The position numbers were made by a program, and so were the translations under genes. A stretch of 64,000 nt of DNA from Hyaloscypha bicolor E (Eukaryota; Ascomycota; Leotiomycetes; Helotiales; Hyaloscyphaceae), in NCBI RefSeq assembly GCF_002865645.1, contig NW_020194628.1:434001-498000 (forward strand). Reading direction: 5' to 3'. The notes beneath the pieces were generated by a model that saw only the letters and a program-made list of their open reading frames with translations, did not search any database and was not told the origin of the DNA. The first letter of the stretch is position 1; each line of letters opens with the position of its first letter. Positions 1-11,759 of the stretch are shown one piece after another.

Positions 1-540
1 ATCGTATTTTTGCTAGGAAAAAGTAAAACGACACCCTCCCTGGTATGGATTAAGGGTGTCGATTAGGGGCTAGACTCATCTACTAACCTAAAGTAAAGGC
101 GCTCGGATAAAAATACTAAAAATTATACTCTTTCTTTAAACTTAATTTGCTTTTTAAGAAATTAATAAAACTTAATATTTTTATTTATTTATTATAAGGC
201 TAATTAAGAGATATTCAATACAAACTTTCTTTATGAAATATTAATTAGTAATAATTCTTTAAATTAAAGAAGTTAAAAGGCAATATTTTATAATTTAAAG
301 GTAATTTTAAGAAATCTTAGAAATTTAGAAATTTAATAATTTAGTATTTAAAATAAATATAAGAGTATTATAAGCCCTTAATTTATTAGCTTTATAAGGC
401 TTAAAAACTAGAACTTAATTAATTAATATATAAACTCCTTTAAATTAAAATTGTATTTTAAGGATTCTTTTTAATATAATAAGTTAAGAAGCGCGTGATT
501 ATTTTATATGCCTTATAGTATATATTGAGAATGAGAAGAA
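1..540. repeat. AT-rich RIP-degraded block, right edge
   Basis: Composition is strongly AT-rich, with long runs of TTTA/TAAT words and almost no CA or TG dinucleotides after about position 110. This is the RIP footprint seen in the other repeat blocks of this window. No reading frame survives. The first 110 bases are less mutated and hold a 9-bp inverted repeat (29-37 against 53-61). The block probably is the end of a repeat that continues left of the window; no family can be assigned. Confidence 0.75.
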
Positions 541-655
541 TTTGGGGATTCTTAGTTATTCTGAGAATCCCTTGTGAGATAGGAACGAATAAGGATCTTG
601 GATTCCGTTTTGGACTCCCCTTTCAAAACATGGTAGTTCTGAAACGTTACTTTCG

Positions 656-1720
656 TTGGCCGTGGAGGGGCAGCAGGTGAGGGAATGGCTTTATGATGAT
701 TGCGGAAACCAGCCTTGCAACTTCGCTCAGCAGGAGCTTGACCCGGCAACATTCGGCAGCGTCACGATCGACACTATCGCCTCTATCTGGCATCCCCTAC
801 CGAGTCTCGACCCTGCTCATACCGGCAAAGTAGTGTGCAATTGGCAGGGCATGGCGTGTATCAATGAATCTGATACCAGTACAACCCATACTTCCTTTGG
901 CTCACTCTGGCAAGCGGATTTATATGGATTGGCATGGACGCACTGGGCTCCGCCAAATTTCAGTTCAGTCACACTCCCGATAACCTCGCCTGCTTCGACG
1001 CACGGTGGGAAAGCTACATCGAACAAGGGCCTGCGGCTATCCCGTACTTGCTCGAATGGGGGAAGTTTACGATGCTCAGGAGCCTTTGGTACGAGGCTGA
1101 TGGGGACAATGCCTATATTGAATGCTTCTTCCCTGACTGCATTGCCAACACGTTGAAACTGTATGCCAAAGAGACGTTGGAGGAATTGGCTTTGTTGTTA
1201 GGTCCAATTGGGAGATTGTGGAGAAGTGGAAGGAGGTGGTTGATGTCAGGGCGATTGCGAGGTGGGGGGTTTGGAGATGGAAAGTGGATTTCTGTGTAAT
1301 GGAGAGGAAGGGAAGGCTGTCGCGCAGGACGCGAAATCTCTGGCCGGGATCCTTCCTTCGACAATCAAAAGGGTGAGGGCCGTTCGTACTACTGTCTACC
1401 CTTATTGTATTGAGCTAATCGTTTGTGCAGCTGGCACTGAGCCATTTGCGGGAAGAGCAAGCGAGGATATTGTTTGCCAGGTTTCAGATGGCAGGAAAAG
1501 GGGGGAGTTGAAGAACTTGAACGAAGTGGTGTTAAGAAATCTCGATGAAAGAGATGATGATAAGGTAGCGACCGTGGATGTTGTGAAGAGTGATTGCGAG
1601 GAAACATGTATCATGGTTGAGTTGAAGGAGGTAAGTGGGAAGGTCTCATTTCACGAGGAGATGAGGAGTCTGGTCGAGCGGCCTGCTATCTGTGCAAATT
1701 ACCCAAGGAAAGAGGACTGA
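656..1720 (+). pseudogene. unrecognised gene, probably truncated or frameshifted
   Basis: A plausible coding path starts in the frame at 656-829, crosses a 50-nt intron (GTAGTG at 830, ending CCAG at 879), and continues from 880 in the frame that reads IWIGMDALGSAKFQFSHTPD. That second part has a hydrophobic start (YNPYFLWLTLASGFIWIG) that could be a membrane segment, followed by an acidic, Trp/Tyr-rich globular stretch. After about 1200 a third frame looks more protein-like, so a frameshift or a missed intron is likely. A further open stretch runs to 1720. No true ATG opens exon 1, and the AT-rich repeat lies immediately upstream, so the 5' end may have been lost. I do not recognise the family. 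The gene ends shortly before the 3' end of the convergent agmatinase gene. Confidence 0.4.
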
Positions 1721-1857
1721 AAGTGGTCGAACGTGGCAATGTATTACAGCCCTAGAATGAAAATGACTCGGTCTTTTATACCTGCCATCCTGCTCTTCAA
1801 CAGTGCGATTCCCCTTGTATCAAACCTTCCTGTCAATTCCTATCATAACCCCCAAAC

Positions 1858-3428
1858 CTACAACTCGTCTTTGTTCCCCTCCCCTTTCCCACCGGGCACC
1901 TCCGCAACCTTCCCCATATCCTTCAATCCCCTCTTAACCATACTCGTCAAAATCTCATACGCAACCTGCGCTCCCGCCAGCGCGGTCTGCTCACCGACGC
2001 CATCATACGCCGGCGCAACCTCGACAATATCCGCTCCCACTAGATTCAACCCCTCAATACCTCTCAGTATCCTGATGAGTTCTCTGCTCGTCCAGCCCCC
2101 CGCTTCAGGCGTGCCGGTTCCCGGAGCAAGGCCGGGGTCGAGGACGTCGATATCGAGGGATAGGTAGACGGGGACCTCGGTCCCCATCCGGGACATGATG
2201 GCATCAATGACGCCTTTCGGACCAATATCATCAATATCATCACTTGAAATCCTCAAGAAACCTTGGGAATCATCGTCTTCATAATCCGCCCAATCAACCC
2301 CTGACAGCCGCGTCCTCAGCCCAGCATGCACAGACGAACCATTCAAGATCAGTCCCTCGTTACTCGCCATCCAGAACATAGAGCCGTGGTTAAACTGCGC
2401 CTGCTCACTCGGCCACGGGCTCGGATATTTCGCCGGATGCCAGGTATCAAGATGGGCATCGAAATGCAGCACCGCTATCGGTCCTCCATACACTTTATGT
2501 AACCCTCTTAATGCCGCCAACGCAATACTATGATCTCCTCCAAGACTTATTAACTTTGGCCGGGAGGATAGGGAAGAGAGGGGAGAGCGGTGTCCGAGCT
2601 CGAGATATGAGGAAGTCATCTGTTCAAGCGCAACGAAGTTGTCAAACGGTGTTACGGGAACGTCACCACAGTCGAGGATCTTGGCCCAGGAGAGGTAGGG
2701 GTTTATTCCTGCTCTGGCGTTGAAGCCGCGGAAAGAATTTTGACGCGCAGAAGCAGCGCGGATTGCACGGGGGCCGAAACGAGCGCCTAGCAATGTTAAT
2801 AAGAAGCCCTGTTGAGGTATGTGAAAAGGGGGAAAGGGGTATATCACGTGATAATTGAAGGAATGGAGGAACGGAAGGTAACGTACCCGGTCTGTAGCTC
2901 ACGGCAGTGTCGAATGGAACGCCGATTATGCCGATATCGAATGTGCTGTCTGGTTTTGTGAGGCATTTTACGTGCTCGAGGTGTGCGAAGGAGTTTACTC
3001 CGGAGAATCCCCACTAAGGTCCCGGGTGACATTAGCTCGAGCTCGTTTTCCAACACTCCTAACCCCAAAACTCGACGCACAATGGCACAAGGTATATTGA
3101 AAAGAAGTCGACGGAGCAAGAAACTTTCCAAAAAGGCAATTTGTAAGAAGAAAAAAAAAGGCACTCCCTACTCTCTAGAAAATCACTTAACATCACCCAA
3201 TCCGCAGTTCCCAGAAAAGAAACCGCAAAGAAAGCATGCGGAAAACACACAACGCACCTCAAAGCTCCACTTCCTCTCCAGCTCTTCCACCGGATCCTGG
3301 ATATATTCCCGTTCATGCAACGGAACATGTTTCCCCCCATCCGCACCGCCATGGTGTCCATGCTGATGCCCCGCTACCCCGTATCCCGCCATCAACAGCA
3401 CCAGGGCCGTAAAACTCGAAAGTCTCAT
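1858..3428 (-). CDS. secretory-pathway agmatinase / ureohydrolase family protein, KDEL-ended
   Basis: Three exons: 3428-3258, 3013-2887 and 2786-1858, giving 408 residues. All junctions are GT-AG and the frame is kept (introns of 244 and 100 nt). Exon 1 begins [20 protein letters not shown], a clear signal peptide, then a His/Gly-rich stretch. Exon 2 carries [19 protein letters not shown] and exon 3 opens with ARFGPRAIR, both typical of the arginase/agmatinase fold. The manganese-binding motifs are all present: GGDHS, DAHLDT and [10 protein letters not shown] followed by GTGTPEAGG. The family hydrolyses agmatine to putrescine and urea or acts on related guanidino compounds; substrate cannot be fixed by eye. 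The last residues are NKDEL, an apparent ER-retrieval signal, which together with the signal peptide predicts an ER or secretory location. Exon 3 alone has an in-frame ATG at 2847, but that start would read through intron 2 and lose the conserved N-terminus. Confidence 0.9.
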
Positions 3429-4277
3429 TTTTTTGCTCTGCAAAATTATCTTCTCAAAGCCGTTTATCCCCCTTTTCCCCCTCAACGTTAAAAGGTGAAA
3501 TGTTTATTTTTATAGAAGGGTGAGGAAAGTGTGGTTGCACTGGTCTATTACGTTATCGCTCCACACAAGGTGTTCGTTTCGTTATCAAGCACAGTCGGGA
3601 CCCTCCCACTCTTGAAGCATTTCGTAACAGTTTGCCATCAGCACACTCTGATGAAAGAGGAATCTGCATCCGACAAGGCTGGCGGAGAGCCTTGCATTCC
3701 CAGTCTGATCTGGAGAATAAATGGACAGGTGAGAAACATCACTTGCTTGAATTCCGAACTCGTCGTGTCCGAGTTGATGCGTTTAGCTAATTCCATTGGC
3801 TGGGCTGCCACACGATACGAACAACGTGACGCGAACAGGATGGCAACTTCAGAGTTGATGGGAGTCTTAGCGTTGATGTACCTTTTGCCAGCTCGCTCAG
3901 ACCCAATGCTGGATTTCCTCTTTTGGGAAATTGCCCCCAAAAAGCTTGCTTCCGCTCCAAGCCATTTCTCACGTGAGCTACTTCCTCTCAACAATTTTCT
4001 CTCAAGACACACTCCCTTTCCGGAAGTTTCTCGTAGAAAATAATGAACGGCTTGTGGCACGCGCTGTCGGAAGTGACGATCGGATATTACACATTAGTTT
4101 CGATCAGTCCCTCGGCCGTGAATCTGTTGAAAAGCGAGTCCTTCCTAAGGATTCAGAATTCTGATAGCCGACCACTTCGTATCCACGATACGTTCCCTAC
4201 TAAATCGAGCTGCGGCACTTTCCTTTGTGCTTATTGAAACACCTCATAATCCACCCCTGGTTTTGCTCCTCGACTTA
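3429..4277. other. intergenic stretch with no supportable gene
   Basis: This is ordinary-composition DNA upstream of the agmatinase gene; the first 100 bases should hold its promoter and 5' leader. Overlapping open frames of about 140-170 codons exist on both strands between 3531 and 4060. Neither shows a recognisable motif, signal peptide or intron pattern, and at most one could be real. Confidence 0.5.
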
Positions 4278-4930
4278 TCAAGAGCAGAGCGACGTCCCAA
4301 TGTTTATACTTGATGGCCTTAGCCACCGCGGACTTTCCCTTCCCTTTGGGATGTTCTTCGACGCTCGCGCCGCCTCCAGGTGGCCATTGTGAGCAGCTGC
4401 CTTCAGAGCCGTATTGCTATAGGTGTGGACCGCGTCCACAGGGGCACCGAGTTCCTGGAGAACTCGCATTAGATAGTGACAGCTGTTCTCAGAAGTCTCG
4501 ACTGCTTCCGACAGCGCTGTGATCCCAGCCCGCCCTGACTCTGCGTTGATCTTTGCTCCTTTCCATTAAAGAACATAAAGCACGGGCATGTGCTCTCCGT
4601 CCGGAGCAAGCATCAAAGGCGTCCTGTGTTCCTGTGTTGGCATCTCTAAGCCCGCGCCGTTCTTGACCAGCAGCCGCACCATCTCCTCATTCCCTCAAGC
4701 AGCAGCACGACGAGGAGCCGAGAAACACCACCTATTCGTGGCTATAGTGACTCCAGTTGCATCTTCCTCTTCGAAAAATGTGCTGAGGTTCCCACTTTTG
4801 ATTGTGGCAAGAGGACTAAGTGGAGGATCCCTGCGTTCGAAAACATCAGATCTTATACTCGCAATTGAGTTAAGCCGCCGTCCTTGGCGGCTTGGTCAGT
4901 GTCGAAGATGATGCTGGCGCTGGAGACAAC
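4278..4930 (-). pseudogene. ankyrin-repeat protein relic
   Basis: On the minus strand, fragments of ankyrin repeats appear in order. GNEEMVRLLVKNGAGLEM then RTPLMLAPDGEH is encoded around 4585-4695, and MRVLQELGAPVDAV then NTALKAAAHNGHLEAA around 4370-4470. These match the ankyrin consensus (two helices, then a TPL-type turn). The frame is broken: an in-frame TGA falls just before GNEEM, where the ankyrin pattern expects a codon, and the two fragments need frame changes to join. Weakly protein-like minus-strand stretches continue upstream to about 5300-5640 and may be the N-terminal part of the same gene. Ankyrin proteins of this sort are numerous and fast-evolving in filamentous fungi. I see no effector domain. 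Confidence 0.65.
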
Positions 4931-6137
4931 CTCCTTGAGACGCAATGAGATTGGAGATATAGCTCCGGCTCTTGTCGCTTCAATCGACATCCCAATTGCA
5001 TGTTGATTTGGAATCTATGGATTGAACACTGTCATCGTATCGATGAGCATATCAAGTTTCGGATTCAGCCTCGCAATCACAACATCCGGGTCCTTGCTGC
5101 TAATATAACTGGTGTTATGTAAGCATAAGAGACGAGATCGATGGTAATCACGGACGCGTTGATGGTTTGAAAAGCCAATTGAATGGTGGTGGCTGAACCT
5201 GGATCTGCGACCGTCGGAAGTTGATGTTCACCCCTTCCCAGTTGAGCTTCATTTGCTTGACGGCTTGTCTCAGCGGTTCGCTATCTCCGCTCTACCCATA
5301 GACGTTACATAAGTCTTTGTGCGAGCTCTGCGCAAGTCTTCTGACCTGGAACCGAGTAAACGCTCAAGCTGACTGTGATTGGGTCCGTGATGTATAGACC
5401 GTCTTGTTGCAGGCTTGGTAGATTGTGCGCCCGGGATAGAGGGAACTCGGAGTGTTCGAAAAGGCGTGAAGCCGGATGCGGCTGAGGTCCGCAAGGAGAA
5501 CACCAGATCATACTGGTGGTTTGGATGAGGCCTAGGGCAGCTGCCAAAAATGCAACCGTCTCAATTTCAACATCTCGAGCACCAAGATCACCGTGAAACC
5601 TTCTGTTAACCCTAAAATATCCCATCTGGATCATCGTGGACATCGGAGGATTGTAGACTCGCTTTCATCCAATGACATAACTTCTTAGAGTGGATCCGGG
5701 GGGGCGAGTATGAAATCTTTATATTCTGCACAGGAAGTACACCAGACACCAATAAACACCACAGAAAACACTGTTCAAGAAACAAATTTTGTCAATTCTT
5801 TCTCTCTTTGCTCTCTTCGCTTCCTGCTTTCCACCCCCAATACCAAGCCTCCCTCAAATTCAACGCTCAACAGCATGCCTGCCTGCCTGCCTACCCTGTG
5901 CTCTGACTAGCGCCAATGCATGTGACGGAAAGAAAACTCGACGTCGCGGAAAGGGTGCCAGAACTGAATTGTATAACTCCTCCCATCAACCTCTGCTCCA
6001 GACAAAGGCTAAATCCCTCGCTCCTCGTCTGCTTGGCGATTCTCGCTGTACTCTCAATTCTGGTGTGATGTGGATATGGGGATCGAATGGTGAAACGGGA
6101 TGTGGCGAAGGGGGAACGTTTAAATGGGGCCGAAATG
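4931..6137. other. gene-poor stretch, possible ankyrin gene remnants
   Basis: Short minus-strand frames between about 4900 and 5640 may belong to the decayed N-terminus of the ankyrin gene, but no domain can be named. 5640-6137 includes the 3' flank of CDC42 and a short GCCTGCCT repeat near 5878. I see no gene in the rest. Confidence 0.4.
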
Positions 6138-7028
<891 letters not shown>

Positions 7029-7526
7029 TATTCCACTGCTGGGTCGTCGGGCACTTCAGCAACCTCAAACACGACTGCGCGTCAGCCGGCCTCCTCTGTA
7101 TCCTCGCGACGCTCGGTCTGGGAGCCTGCGAAGGTTTGACTTGTGCTCGTACTCGTGGGGATGAGGCGGCGGGGTGGACCTGGAACTGGACCTGGACAAG
7201 ATATGACGTTGGAATGTTCTCTGTGAGGTTCTGGGTTTTGCGGTATGGTAGGAGAGGTCGCTGCGAAGGACTGCAGAGGTCAGGTACTGACTGACCGACT
7301 GAATCGAGCCTGAGCCGGTGCCGATAAAGCTTACACTTGCTCTGCTGGCCCAAATTCGGTTCGGTTCGCTTCGATCGATATGCGGCTAATCCTGCACGAA
7401 GGCGGCGATTAAAATTGGAGGTGTTGGGTCAGTGAATTTATTTTATTGCGGTGAGCTGCGACCGACCGACGGCTGGGGTGAGCTGGGCTGGACTGGACTG
7501 GGTCAGATAGGGGGCGAACGATGGAG

Positions 7527-7551
7527 GGATGGATGGATGGATGGATGGATG
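7527..7551. repeat. GGAT tetranucleotide microsatellite
   Basis: About five uninterrupted GGAT units follow a looser GGAGGGAT lead-in, within the cdc42 upstream region. Confidence 0.9.
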
Positions 7552-7636
7552 CAAGAGCAAGGAGATGACGACGGAAGATCGAGAGGATTGTCGCAAGGAT
7601 ACGGGGGGGGATGGCAGAAGATCCAGTTAGGGGCGG

Positions 7637-7676
7637 AGGGGCGGTGGGCAGTGGGCGGTGGGCGGTGGGCAGTGGG
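7637..7676. repeat. GTGGGCG/AGTGGGC short tandem repeat
   Basis: Alternating GTGGGCA and GTGGGCG heptamers, about five units, in the cdc42 upstream region. The G-rich strand is the plus strand. Confidence 0.8.
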
Positions 7677-8087
7677 TGCAGTGGTGCCCGGCTGGTTGCT
7701 GCTGGTGTTCCGGTGCGGTGCGGATGGACGTGGTGGACGATGGGATCAGACACTTGGTGATTCAAAGACGGCGAGGATACGAGGGAGGGCACAATCCTCG
7801 ATGGGGACTGAGATGGAGGACTGAGAATCGAGGCAGCAGCAGTAGTGGTGAAACATCGACCGAATGAAGGGCTGAGGGATGCCCTCTCGGTTTGTTTTCT
7901 GGCCACGGACGGAACAGCCCGTTGTGCAGAGTGCAGACAGCGAACGTGCGAGGCCACCGGGCTGCGGGCTGCAGGCTGCAGCCAGCGAAAACGACGTTTC
8001 TGTCGTATCGATTATTGGTAATCTAAATACAAAAATGAAATACAAAAATGTCCCGTGGAGAAATGATCGAAATCCTGGGATTGTTAA

Positions 8088-8152
8088 GCGTGAGGCGTGA
8101 GGCGTGAGGCGTGAGGCGTGAGGCGTGAAGCGTGAAGCGTGAAGCGTGAAGC
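8088..8152. repeat. 7-bp tandem repeat GCGTGAG changing to GCGTGAA
   Basis: About nine heptamers in a row. The first group is GCGTGAG and the last four are GCGTGAA, so one variant base has spread through part of the array. Confidence 0.9.
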
Positions 8153-8360
8153 AAGAAGGGGATAATACAGTCATGGGCATTGGGAGGCAGTGGCAGTTCC
8201 TGATATCGCGCCCTGCTCCCCTTTCTGGCTGGCCAGGGGATCCCAGTCTTGCTTGCACCAACGCGTCTCTTCCCACCCTCTTTCTGCTCCTTCACACGAC
8301 AGCAGCGCATCGCGTCGCGTGGGATAACGCAGCGTGTCGAGTCATTGGGAACAATCAAAT

Positions 8361-8408
8361 CGCAGCCATCGCAGCCCTCGCAGCCATCGCAGCCATCGCA
8401 GCCGTCGC
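8361..8408. repeat. 9-bp tandem repeat (GCAGCCATC-like)
   Basis: About five and a half GCAGCCATC/GCAGCCCTC/GCAGCCGTC units lie 120-170 bases upstream of the VMA22-like start codon. Confidence 0.85.
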
Positions 8409-8452
8409 CAAATTACGCCGTGCCCAGCTGCAGCCATTAAACTCCTCCACAA

Positions 8453-8495
8453 CCCCCAATCCCCCAATCCCCCAATCCCCCAATCCCCTAATCCC
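8453..8495. repeat. CCCCAAT-type tandem repeat
   Basis: About six imperfect 7-8-bp CCCCCAAT units on the plus strand, ending 35 bases upstream of the VMA22-like start codon and so probably in its 5' leader. Confidence 0.8.
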
Positions 8496-8529
8496 CTCTC
8501 TTATTTCCCCTCGCCCTCCCGCGCTCATC

Positions 8530-9277
8530 ATGGCCTCTTCTCCAATCGATGCCACTCGTATCCGGCTCCTCTCCGAGGAGATCGACCACCTATTAGAACA
8601 CTACCTTCAGCTGCTGCACCAATACGACACATTACGTAGCTCTCTGTCTACTGTGCAAGCTTCGGTTGGTTCCTCTGCCCCAACTATATCACACTGGCCT
8701 TATGGCTGATACGAGAGTCTCGTAGATCCAGCAGAACATCGCGCGAGCAAACTTCGATGCGCAGAGGGGTGTACGGTATGGACAGGACTGCTACGATCAG
8801 CGCATGCAGGCTGCACGAGGATGCCGTGTGACCAGCGGACCCGAAGGCACCGCATTCTCAGTCGTTGAGCTCTCAACACTGGGCAAGGATGGGTCGGCTG
8901 CTTCCGAGGGCACGCACAAAGACAATGCAGGTCCACAGAAGACGGGAATATCTGCAGCGGACGAGATTCCAGATGGAGATACGAAGACTGTAGGAGAGGA
9001 GGACGAGCAGAATGGGGATGCGGAAAGGGAGAAGAAGACAACCAAGTCAAAGGACCCGGTCCGCATGTTCGGCATCCTGACACCACAGGCGTTGAGGCTG
9101 GCTCAAGGAGGGGCTATCAAGATGGTTGAAGAGGTTATACCGAAGCTTGCATCGATAGATGCAGAGATGAAAGAGGTCGAGATCAAGATCCGGCGGGCGA
9201 GGAAACAACGAGTGAAAGCGGAGGCTGCGGAGAAGACGGTGGTGGGAGAGAGGAGGGAGGAGGGAGTTGTGTCTTGA
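8530..9277 (+). CDS. V-ATPase assembly factor Vma22 / CCDC115-like
   Basis: Two exons, 8530-8664 and 8726-9277, with a 61-nt phase-0 intron, give 228 residues. The start is the ATG at 8530 (ATCATGG context), which opens MASSPIDATRIRLL. Residues 1-70 form an amphipathic coiled-coil region (LSEEIDHLLEHYLQLLHQYD). An acidic, Gly/Glu-rich linker follows. The C-terminal block DPVRMFGILTPQALRLAQ is the conserved Vma22/CCDC115 signature (D-P-hydrophobic-FGIL-P-LR-AQ), and a basic helical tail ends the protein. Vma22 acts at the ER in assembly of the V0 sector of the vacuolar proton pump. Family assignment rests on that C-terminal motif and the length, which fits fungal members. Confidence 0.82.
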
Positions 9278-11501
9278 AGACAATAAAAAGGGTCTTGATC
9301 CCTTTCCAGCAGCGGAGAACTCTCCAGATAGTAGGCCAAAGTGCTGGCCATTTAACTGCTGGGGGTTCGTCCAACTCGTGCTAGCTGCCAAGCCGGCAAT
9401 TATCCTGCAACCCGTCCTGATACCCAGTTGGCAGGTCCGAAGTTAGCGGTCATATCGATTTAAGCAAATCATTCTGTTGCAAGTCAAAAGCGGCCATCAG
9501 ACGGAAAGCCTCCAAGTAAAATATTCTCCTATGACAACTGTTGCCCAGCCCTCAATGTTCAAAAAGTTCCAATACATTAAGGTTGTCCTTGGAGCGTGAA
9601 TTCCTGAAGTCAGCCATTTGCTGCACATCGACTTGTCATCCAAAGTCTCGAGATGAAACCAGTCTCTAGCTCGTGTCTTAATCACTCTATCTGGTGTCTC
9701 GCCCTTCAAGTACATTGTTCTTTCCGAACATTGAGTATTTTTGGGTAGGTCGTCGAATTTTCGTCTCGGGTTGAATCCAGCGCCTTTCAATAGTCCATTT
9801 ACGCCAGATGCCTATAATGGATTGCTCACGAAAAGAACCAGGACGGCGGCATATGCAGCCGTAGATCCAAAAATCTCTGCCCTCCTCGCATTCATCAAAA
9901 GGCTCACAGTCGCCGCATATATCAACTTGAACAATTATCACCCCTTTCTGCACACTTTTGCTGGACTTTTTGGCCTGCTGTGAGGGCTGCAATTGCGCCA
10001 ATCAGTGATAAAGCATTGAAAATAGCGGTTATCACTGCCCCGGCGAATTGTATCCGATGTTCGGGAAAGAACATAGGTCATTACTCGAGTCGATGTGGCT
10101 GGATCTCCAAGGCTAGAAATTTTAGTGCCGACGACTATGAAGCTTATATCAACCTCGCGTCCTTCAAAATCGTTTCTATAGAATGATTTAGATAAATCTT
10201 CATGAACTAATCGAACCCTCTCAAGATTACATTCAGGCGATCAGTCTCGACAGGTGCCGATGTGACGAGATCATGCTCATCGTTGAAAAGGCATTAATCT
10301 TTTCCCCACAGGACACGGATATTGCCCTCTTAGAGGTACCAGCGGATGCGAACCAGCGTTTGAAGCCACGTAGAGTTCGGGAAGCCGATTCTCGAAGGGC
10401 CAGCACTTGGCTCTCTAGGAGAAGCGTCTCGTCTAAATGAAGGAAATCAGCTTCACTCTAGTTATGAGATTGGCGGATTGGGAGGTTCTTCACGTGCGGT
10501 ATGCTTTAACTCTTCCGCTTGGTTGTCTCCTGTAAAGCCCTGATGCTCGCTCGCTTGGAGATTCGTGGGGTTGCAATAATTTGACCGGTCTCGCGCCGCT
10601 TTCGTTTTCATTGTGCGTTGCGTGGGTTTTGTCCAGCTCTTGCAGTTGCAAGTGGAGTGTATGCAACTCGCTCTGTTGGCATAAAAGATTGCGAGCACTG
10701 AGATATTCGAATTTGCGGTAGACGGCTGCGTCTTGGTCTTGCTCGGTGAAGGCTGCACAGGAGGGGAGCCTCGTAAGGTTGAGCTGGCTGAGATGACTCC
10801 AAGTTCAAGATCTGTGTTTGCTGTCGATTTCATTTACTTAGAAAAGGGTGATTTCCTCGGGGGTTTGGATTTCGCAACAGTGATAGAGAAGGGGATGGGG
10901 AGTGAGGTTCTTGCGATGCTAGCATTAGTCAGCATGCGAACCATCCACCACCACCAGCAGTGATCCACCATCTACCTGATGGTTTTGCTGGAGTGTACAA
11001 CAATTAGGCAGCGGCAACATAGGGGAGGCAAGTTTTCTCGATCAGAGGAATTTCACATCTCGAAGTTAAATTCATCTGGAATTGGCAAAAAGCTGTCACT
11101 CCTGACTTACTTTGCTCTGCATTGCAAAGTCACCTTTCAACATGGATATCATCGAAGCGAATCCTCTCTGCGGTTTCCCCATCCCTTTGATTTACTCCAA
11201 ACATCTAGGCTATGATTTTTCTCAGGCGTCTTTGAAGGGAATTAATTATGCCCTATCTGGGCGAAAAAACCCGGATCTACTTGATAAGTGTCAGTTGCTA
11301 TACACGTGATTCTCCCCTTCTAGTTAGCTCAGCTGCGGAGGCATATAAACCCTCCGCTGAACTGCACTTCTTGTACTTCAGACATCTCAATCTATATCAA
11401 CTTTACCCTCATATTTTGAAGCCTAATTACATGCCAAATACTGTCTTGTACATGCAATTGTCAATAAGACAGTATGTCATCAGCCAAAGCTTCAGCGATT
11501 A

Positions 11502-11536
<35 letters not shown>

Positions 11537-11759
11537 CATTCATTCATTCATTCATTCATTCATTGATTGATTGATATATACGTCCAGCGGGCATAGATCA
11601 ACCTTAGTTACTGCCTATGACCCTAAAGACCTTCCGAAGGGTATGGGGACGTATTAAGCTTATAGGATATCTATATACAGAGTCCTGCTCGCGAGAGGGG
11701 CCAAAAACCACAAGGTTAACAATTTATCAGTTCAACTCGTCGGCCCGAGAGCGCAAGCA
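9278..11759. other. gene-poor stretch downstream of the VMA22-like gene
   Basis: Ordinary-composition DNA with only short open frames on both strands. The longest is a minus-strand frame of 123 codons at 10462-10833, Ser/Thr/Asn-rich, without recognisable motifs. Minus-strand frames at 9497-10001 are also unrecognisable and frame-broken. I see no gene I can support. The last part should hold the 3' flank of the chitinase gene. Confidence 0.45.
11502..11575. repeat. compound ATTG / ATTC tetranucleotide microsatellite
   Basis: About eight GATT units, then about seven CATT units, then three GATT units. A single-base variant occupies the middle of the array, so it expanded by slippage after the substitution. 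Confidence 0.95.

Larger units (their letters stand above)
7029..8529. promoter_or_regulatory. divergent promoter region between cdc42 and the VMA22-like gene
   Basis: A 1.5-kb spacer separates the divergent start codons. It is packed with simple repeats, listed separately, and with G-rich/C-rich strand asymmetry, and shows no reading frame that looks coding. The long spacer probably holds the 5' leaders and promoters of both genes. No specific transcription-factor site can be supported. Confidence 0.6.

Noticed and set aside
3531..4060. Overlapping frames of 170 (+) and 140 (-) codons
   Set aside because: No motif, no signal peptide, and openness on both strands; composition alone could explain them.
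7409..8358. Several long frames across the cdc42 upstream region
   Set aside because: They are produced by the tandem repeats there and change into repetitive peptides; none has a protein-like sequence.
10462..10833. Minus-strand frame of 123 codons
   Set aside because: Ser/Thr/Asn-rich without a recognisable domain or splice pattern. Left as unsupported.
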